Part shown: positions 1 through 8,823 of the stretch, one piece after another | Numbering within the stretch: position 1 is the stretch's first letter | Layout of the letters: every line of letters starts with the position of its first letter | NCBI RefSeq assembly: GCF_030704535.1 | Contig: NC_081819.1 | Span: forward strand, 19,936,001-20,000,000 | Length of the DNA stretch: 64,000 bases | Origin: Vitis vinifera | Taxonomy: Eukaryota > Streptophyta > Magnoliopsida > Vitales > Vitaceae | Reading direction: 5' to 3' | Made by a program: the position numbers and the translations under genes | The notes under the pieces: generated by a model | Databases searched by the model: none | The model's input: only the letters and a program-made list of their open reading frames with translations | Told to the model about the DNA's origin: nothing

Positions 1-59
1 TGAGATGGATTGCAAGCAACTGCATGCACATGAGAAGTCAAACCAGAAATGCCGCAGCG

Positions 60-390
60 GATATGAATCTTCTCATCCAAAACTATGGAATCTTCAATGT
101 CAGGCACGATGTTAGGGTCTTGAGGAGGTGGCGCATACCCATATGCCTCGTATATTTGAGCATACCCAGAATATCCACCATTGAAACCAGTGCAGCAACC
201 ATGCAGACTGTATTCTCCCTGCAAGTCAGATCCGAAAACCATTGGCAGCAACAGAAGAAACTCCCAAGCATTCAAACTGGAAGTATGGATACTAACGTCC
301 AATCTGCCTTCAACAATATGCTATAGGTTGCGTTCTTTGTGCTTCATCATTAAACTTGTTCTCAGCCGTGGGTGACAAACTAGTTGGACT
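60..390 (-). pseudogene. Fragment resembling the low-complexity tail of an RNA-binding protein
   Basis: On the minus strand two short frames suggest a Tyr/Gly/Pro-rich protein tail. One, at roughly 174-60, reads GGYSGYAQIYEAYGYAPPP followed by QDPN. The other, at about 395-310, reads SSPTSLSPTAENKFNDEAQR and hits a stop at about 308. The frames are offset, so the piece is not translatable as one protein. Such tails occur in plant RRM-type RNA-binding proteins, but I cannot name the parent gene and no RRM is visible. The fragment may continue left of the window. The assignment to RNA-binding proteins is weak. Confidence 0.3.
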
Positions 391-399
391 GCTCACAAG

Positions 400-731
400 C
401 CCAAATACAAGACCAGGTAGCCTCTTACTGCAGCCTGTATTATAGCTGCTGCAACGTCCATGCGGGATGAATTAGATCTTCGTGGAGCCTTGAAGCTTCG
501 ACAGCAACGGAGAGGGACCATGTCTAAAGACTTGATGATAAAAGTATAAGTGAAGGCATATTCTTGGAGCTTCTCAAATCTCCCTGACTTGGAGGAATGC
601 CCAGCAGCTAGTTCCACCATCAATAACATTGAAAACAAGGAAGCCTTGGAGACCAGTACAATAGTCAGCCAGTTTTTGGATCTGGTCCGAGCATAGAATG
701 AGAAACTTTGATGGGCAATCTGAGTTTTCAT
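400..731 (-). pseudogene. Open fragment with an IQ-like motif, parent gene unknown
   Basis: An open minus-strand frame of about 110 codons ends in a peptide containing AAAIIQAAVRGYLV, which looks like the core of a calmodulin-binding IQ motif (IQxxxRGxxxR) as found in IQD and BAG-type plant proteins. The second basic residue of the motif is not reached before the frame runs into a stop. The rest of the frame shows no family I recognise. It directly follows the DUF641-like fragment on the same strand. It could be a chance open frame apart from the IQ-like end. Confidence 0.25.
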
Positions 732-759
732 AGGACTGTTACTGTTGAATCTCTGCAGC

Positions 760-924
760 TAAGCAAGATCTTGGGGAGAAACACATATAGGTTTGGGATT
801 TTTCTCCTTGTAAAAATGCTTAAGTTCAGAAAGGTCCTTCAGTTCTTAAGGGGGAGATGTTCATAAAAATCCTGGATATCAGGGCTTCTAGTGCTTCTGG
901 AGTCTGATTAGTGGCCTCTTCCAT
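760..924 (-). pseudogene. DUF641 / GIL1-like gene fragment with internal deletion
   Basis: The minus strand begins with MEEATNQTPEALEALISRIF and MNIS. After a frame change it continues with ELKDLSELKHFYKEKNPKPI and CVSPQD, then a stop. These peptides match the conserved N-terminal block of the plant DUF641 family, which includes GRAVITROPIC IN THE LIGHT 1. In that family, from memory, a segment of about 25-30 residues separates the two blocks. It is missing here, so the copy carries an internal deletion plus a frameshift. The remaining two-thirds of a normal DUF641 protein is absent. It is flanked by unrelated gene pieces, which supports a captured or retrocopied fragment rather than a decayed resident gene. 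Confidence 0.62.
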
Positions 925-1072
925 GGGTTAGGGGTGAACCTTCTGGCTGTTACTCTCGCGGAGTTGAGTTTCTTTCACTCCAGTGGGTAGCATAGCTACT
1001 TCCAATGAAAGGGGAGTAGCTCAATGGGCTTCCAGTTCAGCATAACCTACAACAATTGAACACCACCGACCT

Positions 1073-1315
1073 GTTGCATCCATCTTATTGCAACAGCAGA
1101 TCATTTGCCTGACACCAGGGGTGAAGGTATAAGCAAAGCATGCTCACGGGTCTGACCATCCTTGGAAATACCAGTTTCAAAACCACCAGTGGTAAGAATC
1201 AATGATAAGCCCAATCAGCCTGCGAGGCGCCAGTGATCATGTTCTTGAAGAAGTCAGGATGTCCAGGAGCATCAATGACAGTGCAGTAACATTTAGTGGT
1301 CTCAAACTTCCATGA
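1073..1315 (-). pseudogene. Elongation factor 1-alpha fragment (GTP-binding domain)
   Basis: Minus-strand translation gives [20 protein letters not shown] then [15 protein letters not shown], and after a frame break [20 protein letters not shown] and [15 protein letters not shown]. This is the G-domain of eukaryotic EF-1A, including the DxPGH (G3) and NKMD (G4) GTP-binding motifs. The functional protein has DAPGHRD where this copy has DAPGHPD. At least two frameshifts are present: one after SQADWAYH and one at the position of the usual HALLAFTLGV, where an indel shifts the frame. Only about 80 of roughly 447 residues are represented and no start or stop context is kept, so it is a non-functional fragment. 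Confidence 0.87.
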
Positions 1316-1340
1316 AGTATGCCAATCTCAAACCAACCTC

Positions 1341-1418
1341 AAATGTCCGTCAATCTGTTATTTTCCGAACACAGGGTGGTCAGATTTGCCAAATTTCCTA
1401 ACTCCTTTGGTGCCTCAC
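1341..1418 (-). pseudogene. Short leucine-rich-repeat fragment
   Basis: A single minus-strand peptide, PKELGNLANLTTL followed by CSENNRLTD, fits one to one-and-a-half plant extracellular LRR units (LxxLxxLxxLxLxxNxLTGxIP), as in LRR receptor-like kinases. It is too short to identify the parent. It lies between the At2g33490-like and EF-1alpha pieces on the same strand. Confidence 0.4.
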
Positions 1419-1457
1419 CAGTTACATCATTACCTTTTGACATGAGTGCTCAGAATC

Positions 1458-1731
1458 CCAATTTTGAGGAGCTTCTGATGGTCCAAAAACACGTGGAATC
1501 TTCAGTCTCTGACCACTGGAGGGAGTGAAGAAACTGCGAGGAACAGCTTGCTAAGGGAATGGAAACCGAGATGCTGTACTTGACACCACCAATTTATTTA
1601 TATCAGAAAAGTTGGTGACCACTGGCAGCCAAGGGGGTAGAATGACTTATCAAACTTGAAGGTCTTGAAGTTTCAAAGTCAAACTGGAAGTGGGCCTAGG
1701 AAGTTCATGAAGCTCATTTAATTTGGGCTCC
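1458..1731 (-). pseudogene. Fragment of an At2g33490-like (hydroxyproline-rich, BAR-like) gene
   Basis: On the minus strand the peptide EPKLNELHELPRPTS is followed, through frame shifts and stops, by STASRFPFP and then PRSFFTPSSGQR and GPSEAPQN. The ordered series HELPRP, then ASxxPxP, then PRSFxxPSSGQR is characteristic, from memory, of the C-terminal region of the plant protein family represented by Arabidopsis At2g33490. Two consecutive stops follow the first peptide and the blocks are in different frames, so the fragment is dead. The family's cellular role is poorly known. Confidence 0.58.
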
Positions 1732-2030
1732 CTCATAGATCCTATTCCAGCGTTTCATTGATCCCAAGACCATCTTGGGCTGTATGAAGATTGAAACTTA
1801 GGAAATTGTGTCTGTTAAAAAAAATTGCTCGGTGGGTGGGATCTCTGCATAAGCTGAAACTGAGTTTCAACCCCATGACCAGCTGCCCTCATCTCCGAAC
1901 AATTGAGACTAGTCATGGATTTGGGCATGAGTTTGAAAACCAGAGAGCATCGTCCGTACACATTACCCTGCCCATTTGCTCATCTCTGTTTAGTGTAGGA
2001 CATATTACCCTACATATTGCTCATCTCAGT

Positions 2031-2310
2031 TCAGTGTAGCGCAGGACCAACATAGCCAACAGTTGCCTGGTAGAGTGCAAGTCTAGGGTAAACTATGACT
2101 TCTTGGGAAACAAGATCCTCATCCACAAGAACCCGATAACCATGAAAGTCCCTTACATATAAGCTTGCTTTATGATGGGAGATAACAGAACGATGAGGAG
2201 AAACAGGCCTCAATACGCCTTTCACATCAGTCATTATAGCCAAATATTGAAGTCGAGCCTGCAACCCATCAAATCTGGAAGTCACCTGAAGCCCAACACG
2301 TTTGCCACTA
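2031..2310 (-). pseudogene. Open minus-strand stretch, likely another captured fragment
   Basis: An open frame of about 85-90 codons with protein-like composition contains DFHGYRVLVDEDLVSQEV and ends with a stop at 2031-2033. It shows no motif I can assign. It lies between the USP-kinase and At2g33490-like pieces, on the same strand, in DNA that is less AT-rich than the intergenic background. That is the only reason to regard it as a further host-gene piece. It may equally be spacer. Confidence 0.25.
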
Positions 2311-2362
2311 CGTCACAGAACTGTTACTTCTTCTCGTTTTCACAAAGATTCCCACCATCTCT

Positions 2363-2786
2363 GTTTCAGCCGTTTATCCAAGACAACCCAGTTTGTTTGA
2401 ACACTCTGGACTTCAGCTGCCACTACTCCACATCGTGAGCCAGAGACAATTTTTATCCTCACATTTATCATATCAGGGTCATAAACATCATGGAGTTGAA
2501 GCATCATTTGGGTGCATGTATCTGTAATAACATCCTTCTGCTCTGAGCTGATTCCTGAATGAAACCTCCTCTGACCAGTGGTACAATCACTACTAAATCT
2601 TGGAAAACCCCATAGTTTTTTACCACGGTCGTGAGGAGGGATGACCACCAGAAGCATAATGCAATCCCCGGGCTGAACAACGTGAGCCAAAGCCCACACG
2701 AGAGCCCATCTTGGGATTTCCCTTAAAGCCTTAACAGCAACAACAACAACTTTATTAGCCACATTTGAGCACTTCTGCTTCCCATG
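2363..2786 (-). pseudogene. N-terminal fragment of a USP-domain (inactive) receptor-like kinase
   Basis: The minus strand stays open for about 140 codons containing VVVVAVKALREIP, ALVWALAHVVQPGDCIMLLV, KLWGFPRFSSDC, MMLQLHDVYDPDMINVRIKI and NWVVLDKRLKQ. These are the hallmark blocks of the N-terminal universal-stress-protein-like domain of plant proteins annotated as inactive protein kinase SELMODRAFT_444075-like. Similarity stops abruptly after DKRLKQ and the frame ends a few codons later, so the kinase domain (the greater part of a protein of about 650-750 residues) is missing. Upstream sequence also does not match the family's normal start. It is the best preserved piece in the mosaic, with no stop inside the matching part. 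The family identification is firm; function is lost. Confidence 0.82.
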
Positions 2787-4020
2787 CTTCCAAATGAGGA
2801 CTGCTAGCAGGTATTCTGATAGCTGAAAGCCCCACAGGAGTTGGCTAGCTGAGGATAACACCCTGAGTCTTGATTGATAGCGGACCACGTTCAAAGACTT
2901 CTTTTAAGACCCATTCAGGTGAAGAAAAATCCCCTGTCTCAGGAAACACACTCCACAAAACCATCTTCTGGTCCCAAGCTTTAGGAACTATGCCCATATG
3001 AAACCAAAAGCTCAGGCTGGACCAAAACCCTTCTCCTTGGGGGTATGAATGGCCATTGAGAACAGAATATGAACAGCAAGGGAGCAAGCACAAAAACAGA
3101 GCATCCAAATGAACTTAAGAAAACAATTACATGATCCTCTTCTTATGTTGAAGTCAGTAGGTTCATGTATAGGTGGGAAAATAAGTGGAAATAGGACCCA
3201 AAGACATGACTCAGACACCCAATGGAGAGATAAAAAAAAAAGGAATCGGATCACTCTTAAATCAATTTTTCATGAAGAACAAGGCACAAATTATTATAAC
3301 ACCTACACAACAATGTCAAGAAAATCTACTACAACAAGTATGTGGTCCAGAAAACGCACCTGAGAGGCTCCCCTTCCAGCTGAAATGAGCAAGGAGACTG
3401 CTGTGTTTCTCCTTTTTCTTCAACTAAGCAATGCCCTCTAAAATATCTCTCTCTAAGCTCCCCAAAAACTCACCTCCCTGCTCCCACTCCATCTCTCTCT
3501 CGCAAGCTAAAACCATCACCTCAAAAATCATCTCTCCTCCCTCAAATGCACCCCAGGTTCTTGCAGCTTCTACCCGTCACCCCCTCTCTCCCTCATAAGC
3601 TCCTCCTCACAGAAAAATCTGCCCTCCCTGCTCTGAAAATATCTCTAACGGCTTGCTCTCAGACCACCCTCCTGCAGCCCCAGGTACCGTCCCCACTACC
3701 ATGCAGCTGGCAGCCCAAAAGCACCTTCTCCCAGCTAAGGCCCCCCTCAACAATATCTCCAGGCAGCCTGCTAAAAAAAAACACCACCTCCTGCCAAAGG
3801 TTCTTTTGCACCAATCAGCACCTACCTCCTCTAACAGAAAAAAATACGTGCCTCACTACTGCCAGAATATCCCCATGCAACGTGTCAATCCCTGATTTCT
3901 TACTTCTAGGATCACTCCTCTCATGCCACCCTCTCATACCAGCTGCCAAAAAGCTCCTCAAAGTGGTGAAAATATGCCCTGAAAATACCCTAGACCAAAA
4001 TGAGGGTCTACAATAACCTA
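2787..4020. other. No gene recognised: spacer, then pyrimidine-rich low-complexity stretch
   Basis: 2787-3110 holds an open minus-strand frame (FPETGDFSSPEWVLKEVFERG near 2930) that I cannot assign. It may be one more fragment. From about 3400 to 4015 the plus strand is unusually C/T-rich with recurring pieces such as CCTCCCTGCTC and AAAATATCTCT at irregular spacing, which looks like a degenerate minisatellite. A plus-strand open frame (3546-4016) is rich in Leu/Pro/Ser, as expected from such composition. I do not call it a gene. Base composition drops sharply to AT-rich after 4020. Confidence 0.4.
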
Positions 4021-5898
4021 AATATAAAACAGTTGACATTATTTTTTATCTTTTAATATTTTAAATTTAATAATTTTGCATCTCAAAAAGGTTAAAATAA
4101 GAAGGTTTTGTTTTTTTTAACTTTTTACTTAAAGTAATTTGTTTTTAGGCTTTAAGTTGCTTATTTTTTATGACTTATTATAAATTTTTTATTGAATAAA
4201 AAAATAAAATATTTTTAGTTTTTTTTTAAATAGCAAAAATAATATATCGATTTTTTTTTTACTTTTTAATACTTAATATAATAAAATATTATAAAAAAAA
4301 CAATCTAATAGTTAACACTATTAAATATTAAAGTTATATTTAAAAGTATTTTTTTAAAACACTACTAAACGAACTTTTTTTTAATTGATTAAAAATACTT
4401 TAAACCAAATAATAAAGCTAATTTTATGTTTTTAGGTTCATATTTTGGTCTTGTATTGTTAGGAATTACTTTAGTAACAATTTTTTTTTTAATTAGTAAT
4501 AGGTTTTAGAAAGTGATTATCGTTCAACTCAATTTCTGGATGGTAGTTGTAGAAAATAAATAAAAGCTAATTTTCCAAATGAACCTTTTTAATTGAGATC
4601 ATTAACTATAAAATATATATAAAAAACATCAATAAATATGTTTACCTGAATTAAAAAATAATATACAACAAAAAAATTTTCTTTAAAATAAAAGAAAAAT
4701 AATTAAATTTTAAATAGTATAATAATTTATATAATTAAATATTAACTTATATATATATATATATCAAAACAAAGGAAATTATTTAATTTTTTTTTTAGCA
4801 TCAGCCATTACATAGTTTCATATCAATTTAACAACCTATTTTACCAAATACTTAAATTTTACTTTTAAAACTCGCAATAATTTTAAAATTTATCAAACTC
4901 TCAACCATTTTTCATCAATTATTTTTCATTCTTCTTTAGAACAAATTGTAAATATTTTCCTCTTCCCAACTAGTTTGCCAACAAAAAAGTATTTAAACTA
5001 GGTTTGAAGCAAGTTCCAACATCTTTTGTATATTTTTTTTAATCCATTCACTAATATTATGTTTATTCCACATGAAGTTTACGACTTATTATTTATACAA
5101 CTCTTGACAAATAAAAATAGTTAAAACACATTTAGAAATACTTTAGAATTGATTTAAAAGTGAAAACATTTAAAAAAAAGTGAAAGAAATTTTTTTTTAA
5201 AAAAGAAAAACCTTTATATGGGTCCTAAGGTATAATGTTAGATGACTGTGAGTGCGTTTAGAGGTAGTTTTCGATATTCGGAGGTACAATATCGTTGTTT
5301 TTAAATGTTTGGAGGTATAAGATCAGATGTCCTTAAAAGTATTTAGAGGTGTTGAATGCTCGATCCCTCCTTTTTAAACTCAAAAAAGAGAAAAAAAAAA
5401 TTAAAATACCAAAAGAAAGAAAAGGTAAAAATGCACTTTTAGCATTGTTAAAGATGATTATTTATTTATATATCATTAAAAAAATATAATTTTCTTCAAA
5501 AATTTTATAAAAAAATTATAATCCTAAATGGATGTAAAGAGAAATGAGGTGGATGCAATACATAATTTTTCTTTTTTATTTAAAATAAAATGATTGGGTG
5601 TGAAAGATTTGCATGAAAATATTTAATACGAACCTTTCTAATATTTTTATAATAAAAGATTTTTATTAAAAAGGGAATTTAAATTTTGATGGGAGGCAAT
5701 TATATAATTTGAGAGAATTCTAGGAGGAGTCATTGTAATTTTCCATAACTACAAGGATGTGTAAAAAAACAAATGATAAGTTTGTTAGGATTTGATGTAA
5801 ACACAACATTTTTCTTTCAATTTTTCTTTGAAATGTTTGTTTGAGTTCAGGGAGTTGGCTAGAAAAAGGCAAAAAAAAGAAGAAAAAAAAAAGGCAAA
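4020..5898. other. AT-rich intergenic region
   Basis: Mostly A/T runs with no coding signal. It includes a weak inverted relative of the GGTGGTGTTTG MITE (see 4090-4380) and an irregular run of similar phrases around 5221-5350 (AGGTAC, AGGTAT and TTTAGAGGT recurring). CT-rich tracts at 5905-5935 probably belong to the 5' leader of the NPH3-type gene. Confidence 0.5.
4090..4380 (-). mobile_element. Degenerate inverted relative of the GGTGGTGTTTG MITE family
   Basis: Contains, in reverse orientation, the landmark phrases of the better copies at 23275 and 30600: GACTTATTATAAATTTTTT, TTTAATACTTAATA and AACACTATTAAATATTAA. Terminal repeats are too decayed to set exact ends. Confidence 0.35.
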
Positions 5899-6068
5899 AT
5901 CCCCTCTTCTTCTTCTTCTTCTTTTTCTTTTGTGTTGTTGTTCTTTTGGTTTTTCTTTCTAAGTGTTTGGATACTAAGAAATCTGTTATGTTGCAGAAGT
6001 TTACAGTGTGAAGAGAAAGGCTGACCTGGTCAAAGGCATATTGTTACTCTGAAGAGATTCAGAAAAAG

Positions 6069-8823
6069 ATGGCTTTGATCAGGAAAAAGTCTGAATCATC
6101 CGCTTCTTCTTCTTCTTCTTCTTCTTGGTAAATCTCTATCTCTTTCCTACCCACATACAATGCCATAACTATTATTTTAATATCTGTAAAGAAATAATTG
6201 AAGGAATTTCTCTTTAACCTTTTATTTTTCACTACATAATAATCTTTGGCTAAATTTAGAAATGGGTTTTTTTTTTTTCTAAAAAAAAAATTTTTTAATC
6301 TGGGTGTTGGCATTTCAGGTTGAACATGAGTACATATCCATCAGGTGAGGTGCAGATCCATGTACGTGGCATTCCATTTGTTCTAAACAGAGTAAGAAAG
6401 AAAAAAACCATATCATTAGCATTATCTTTCATGTGTATTCTTTCCCCTTTTAGATTGTTTTTTCAAAACCCTTAAAGCTGCCTTCCATGCACGAGAACAA
6501 AAGTTAAAAGAGTGCAAAAGTTAAAAGAGTGCAAAATCGAAGCATAATATGAGAAAAAAAAAAAATTAAAATCCTTTGATAAATATTTTTAGGGATTTAA
6601 TAAATTCAAATTATTTTCAATTCAAAATTTATGAAATGTGTTTTGAAGTTAGAACAATAGAAGAATAGTTTTCTCAATCAATCATTTTAGAAAGTTTTTT
6701 CTCCCTTAAAAAACTCAACAAAACATTTCAAAATATCTTAGGAATCAAAACTTGTTTTTAAATTAAAGAACAAAAAATAATTTTTAAAAATAAGTTTCAG
6801 AAAATATAATCAAATAGGTCTATGATTTTTATTTTTATTTTTATTTTAAATTGATGACAACAATTTTGACTTATTTTTTAAAAATTATTTGGACAGAAGA
6901 AGGATGAAACAATATTAAGAATTTTTAAAAATAGTTCATTATTTTTAAAAACAGAAAACTGTTTTTAAATCATAAGTAGAAATAATCTCTCAAATTTTAA
7001 TTGTTTTGAAAAATATATTTTCTAAGTTGAAAAGCCGTTTTCTTAATAACAATATACCAACAAATTCTAAGATTTTAACAGAATGGAGACTCTAACATGG
7101 CACCAGATAGGGTGAGTATAGGAACTAGGGCTATGCGTTTATGGAATGCCCTTAATTGTGTAGGAATCGAATGCTATCTGTTTGACAATGGTCATCGATG
7201 GCTGTACAGGAGCTTCTGGCCTTAAGGTCCTCCAGAGTGGCTGCATTACTCAAAGAGAATCCTTGTCAAGATCTCTCGTATGTCCTACGCGACATCCCAG
7301 CTGACCCAGAAACGTTTGAGCTTGTAGTAAGATTCTGCCGTGGCTTTGAGCTCAACCTGTCCACTGACAACATTGTTCCCCTTTGTTGCCTTGCCCACTA
7401 CCTGGGGATGACGGAAAGCCATAGTGTTGATAACCTGTTGAAGAAAGCTCTTACCCTCTTTGGGGAGAGGGTACTCCCGAGTTGGAATGAATCTGTCAAG
7501 GCTCTCCGAGCATCAGAAAAAGTTGCTAAGCAAGCTATGCATCTTGGTTTGGTTGATGCCTGTTTGGAGTCCATCATTGGGAAGGCGCTGGCCGATCCTC
7601 ACCTTCTTGGGCAGCCGATCAGGCCTTGGACGAGTGGTGTTGATATTGAGGATGATGAGGATTATAAGCCAAATGTGCGGAGGAGGCTCTTTGTTATTGA
7701 CTGGGAATCGGAGAGTCTGTCGACATTGTCTCTCCGCCTCTACACGCCTATCATTGATGCAATGGTGAAGCACAAAGTCCCGTCACAGTATGTGGCCGCC
7801 TCGCTTTGTGAGTATGTGAAGAAGTGGGGCTTCTCGGGCAATACAGGAGGGGGAGAGACGTCAATCTACAAGAGGAACGCTCAGAGGGAGGTCATTGAAG
7901 CGGTGGAGAGGCTTTTGCCTCGTGAAAGAGGGCTTGTTCCATGCTCATTATTGTCTGAAATGCTCCGCTTTTCTGTTTCCTTGGAAGCTAGCTCCGACTG
8001 CAAAAATGGGCTTGAGATCAGGATCGGGACGCAGCTCGATCAGGCCACCGTCGAAGACCTCCTGATACCTTCTCAAGGTTATGCCAAGGAAACTCAATAC
8101 GACACCGAGTGTGTGAGGAGGATTCTGAAGAACTTCTACAGAAATAACACTAGCCTAGACATTCCAGGAATCATCAAAGTATCAGAGCTTATGGAAGAGT
8201 TCTTAGTGGAGGTTGCAAGCGATATAGACTTGAGGATAAGCACGTTCGTGTCACTAGCAGAGATGGCAGCAGTTACATCACGAGGAACCCGACGAAGCTC
8301 CGATGGAATGTACAGAGCCATTGACATCTACTTGGACAAGCACAAGCACCTCACGGAGGCTGAGCGGGAGGAGGCGTGCCAAATGCTGGATTACCAGAGG
8401 ATGTCCCCAGAAGCGCTTGAGCATGCGGCTCGTAACGAAAGGCTGCCACTCAGGGTGGTTGTGCAGGTGCTGTTTGTTGGGCAGCTACAGCTGCGGGAAA
8501 CCATCACGAGGAAGGCTGAGGCGGAGGAGGAGGAGGAGGAGGATGAGGAGGAGGAGGAGGAGGAGGGAGGGGGAGTTGAATTGGGTTGCAGTGAAGGAGG
8601 AGGAGTGAGGAGGGAGATGGAGAAGATGGGTAGCAAGGTGATGGAGCTGGAGAGAGAATGCCATGTAATGAGGAAGGAGATAGAGAAGGGGAAGAGTATA
8701 GGAGGGAAGCAAATGAAGGGAGGAGTTAGCATGTGGAAGACAATGAAGAGGAAGTTTGGGTGCATTAGTAGTAAGCATAATTCTAGCTGCCAAGTCAACA
8801 AAAAAAGGGCCCATCCAATATAG
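6069..8823 (+). CDS. NPH3/BTB-family protein (At3g22104-like), three coding exons
   Basis: Model: join(6069..6127, 6319..6391, 7210..8823), 581 aa. A shorter start at 6326 would give 559 aa. The introns have GT donors at 6128 and 6392 and AG acceptors ending at 6318 and 7209, and the frame is kept across both. Exon 1 encodes a Ser-rich leader. Exon 2 gives STYPSGEVQIHVRGIPFVLN, the first strand of a BTB fold, and exon 3 continues the BTB part (LRDIPADPETFELVVRFCRG). The NPH3 domain follows (ARRLLFDLDW-like block, SIYKRNAQREVIEAVERLLP, VASDIDLRISTFVSLAEM, RAIDIYLDKHKHLTEAEREE, RLPLRVVVQVLF). The C-terminus has a Glu run (GAG repeat) and a short coiled coil. Family members act as CUL3 substrate adaptors at the plasma membrane, several of them in phototropism and auxin transport. 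The role of this subclade is not established. The family is certain; the exact N-terminus is not. Confidence 0.9.
8518..8571 (+). repeat. GAG/GGA trinucleotide run encoding poly-Glu
   Basis: Near-perfect GAG/GGA repeat inside the last exon of the NPH3-family gene, encoding a run of Glu with one Asp, then Gly. It is prone to length change while staying in frame. Confidence 0.85.

Larger units (their letters stand above)
1..3110 (-). other. Mosaic of intron-less host-gene fragments (candidate captured-gene element)
   Basis: About 3.1 kb in which pieces of several unrelated plant coding sequences follow one another, all readable only on the minus strand and all broken. From upstream to downstream on that strand: USP-domain kinase N-terminus (2786-2363), an unrecognised open stretch (2310-2031), At2g33490-like (1731-1458), LRR (1418-1341), EF-1alpha (1315-1073), DUF641/GIL1-like (924-760), an IQ-like peptide (731-400) and an RNA-binding-protein-like tail (390-60). 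No introns are visible inside the recognised pieces. Same-strand concatenation of gene pieces is the known signature of gene capture by Helitrons or Pack-MULEs. Chimeric reverse transcription is an alternative. The left terminus lies outside the window and I did not find convincing transposon ends on the right, so the carrier is inference. Confidence 0.5.

Noticed and set aside
1319-1528. Plus-strand 69-codon frame
   Set aside because: Antisense to the LRR and At2g33490-like fragments, which explain the open frame.
3546-4016. Plus-strand 156-codon frame
   Set aside because: Leu/Pro/Ser-rich product of a pyrimidine-rich low-complexity tract, with no domain, no leader context and no splice model.
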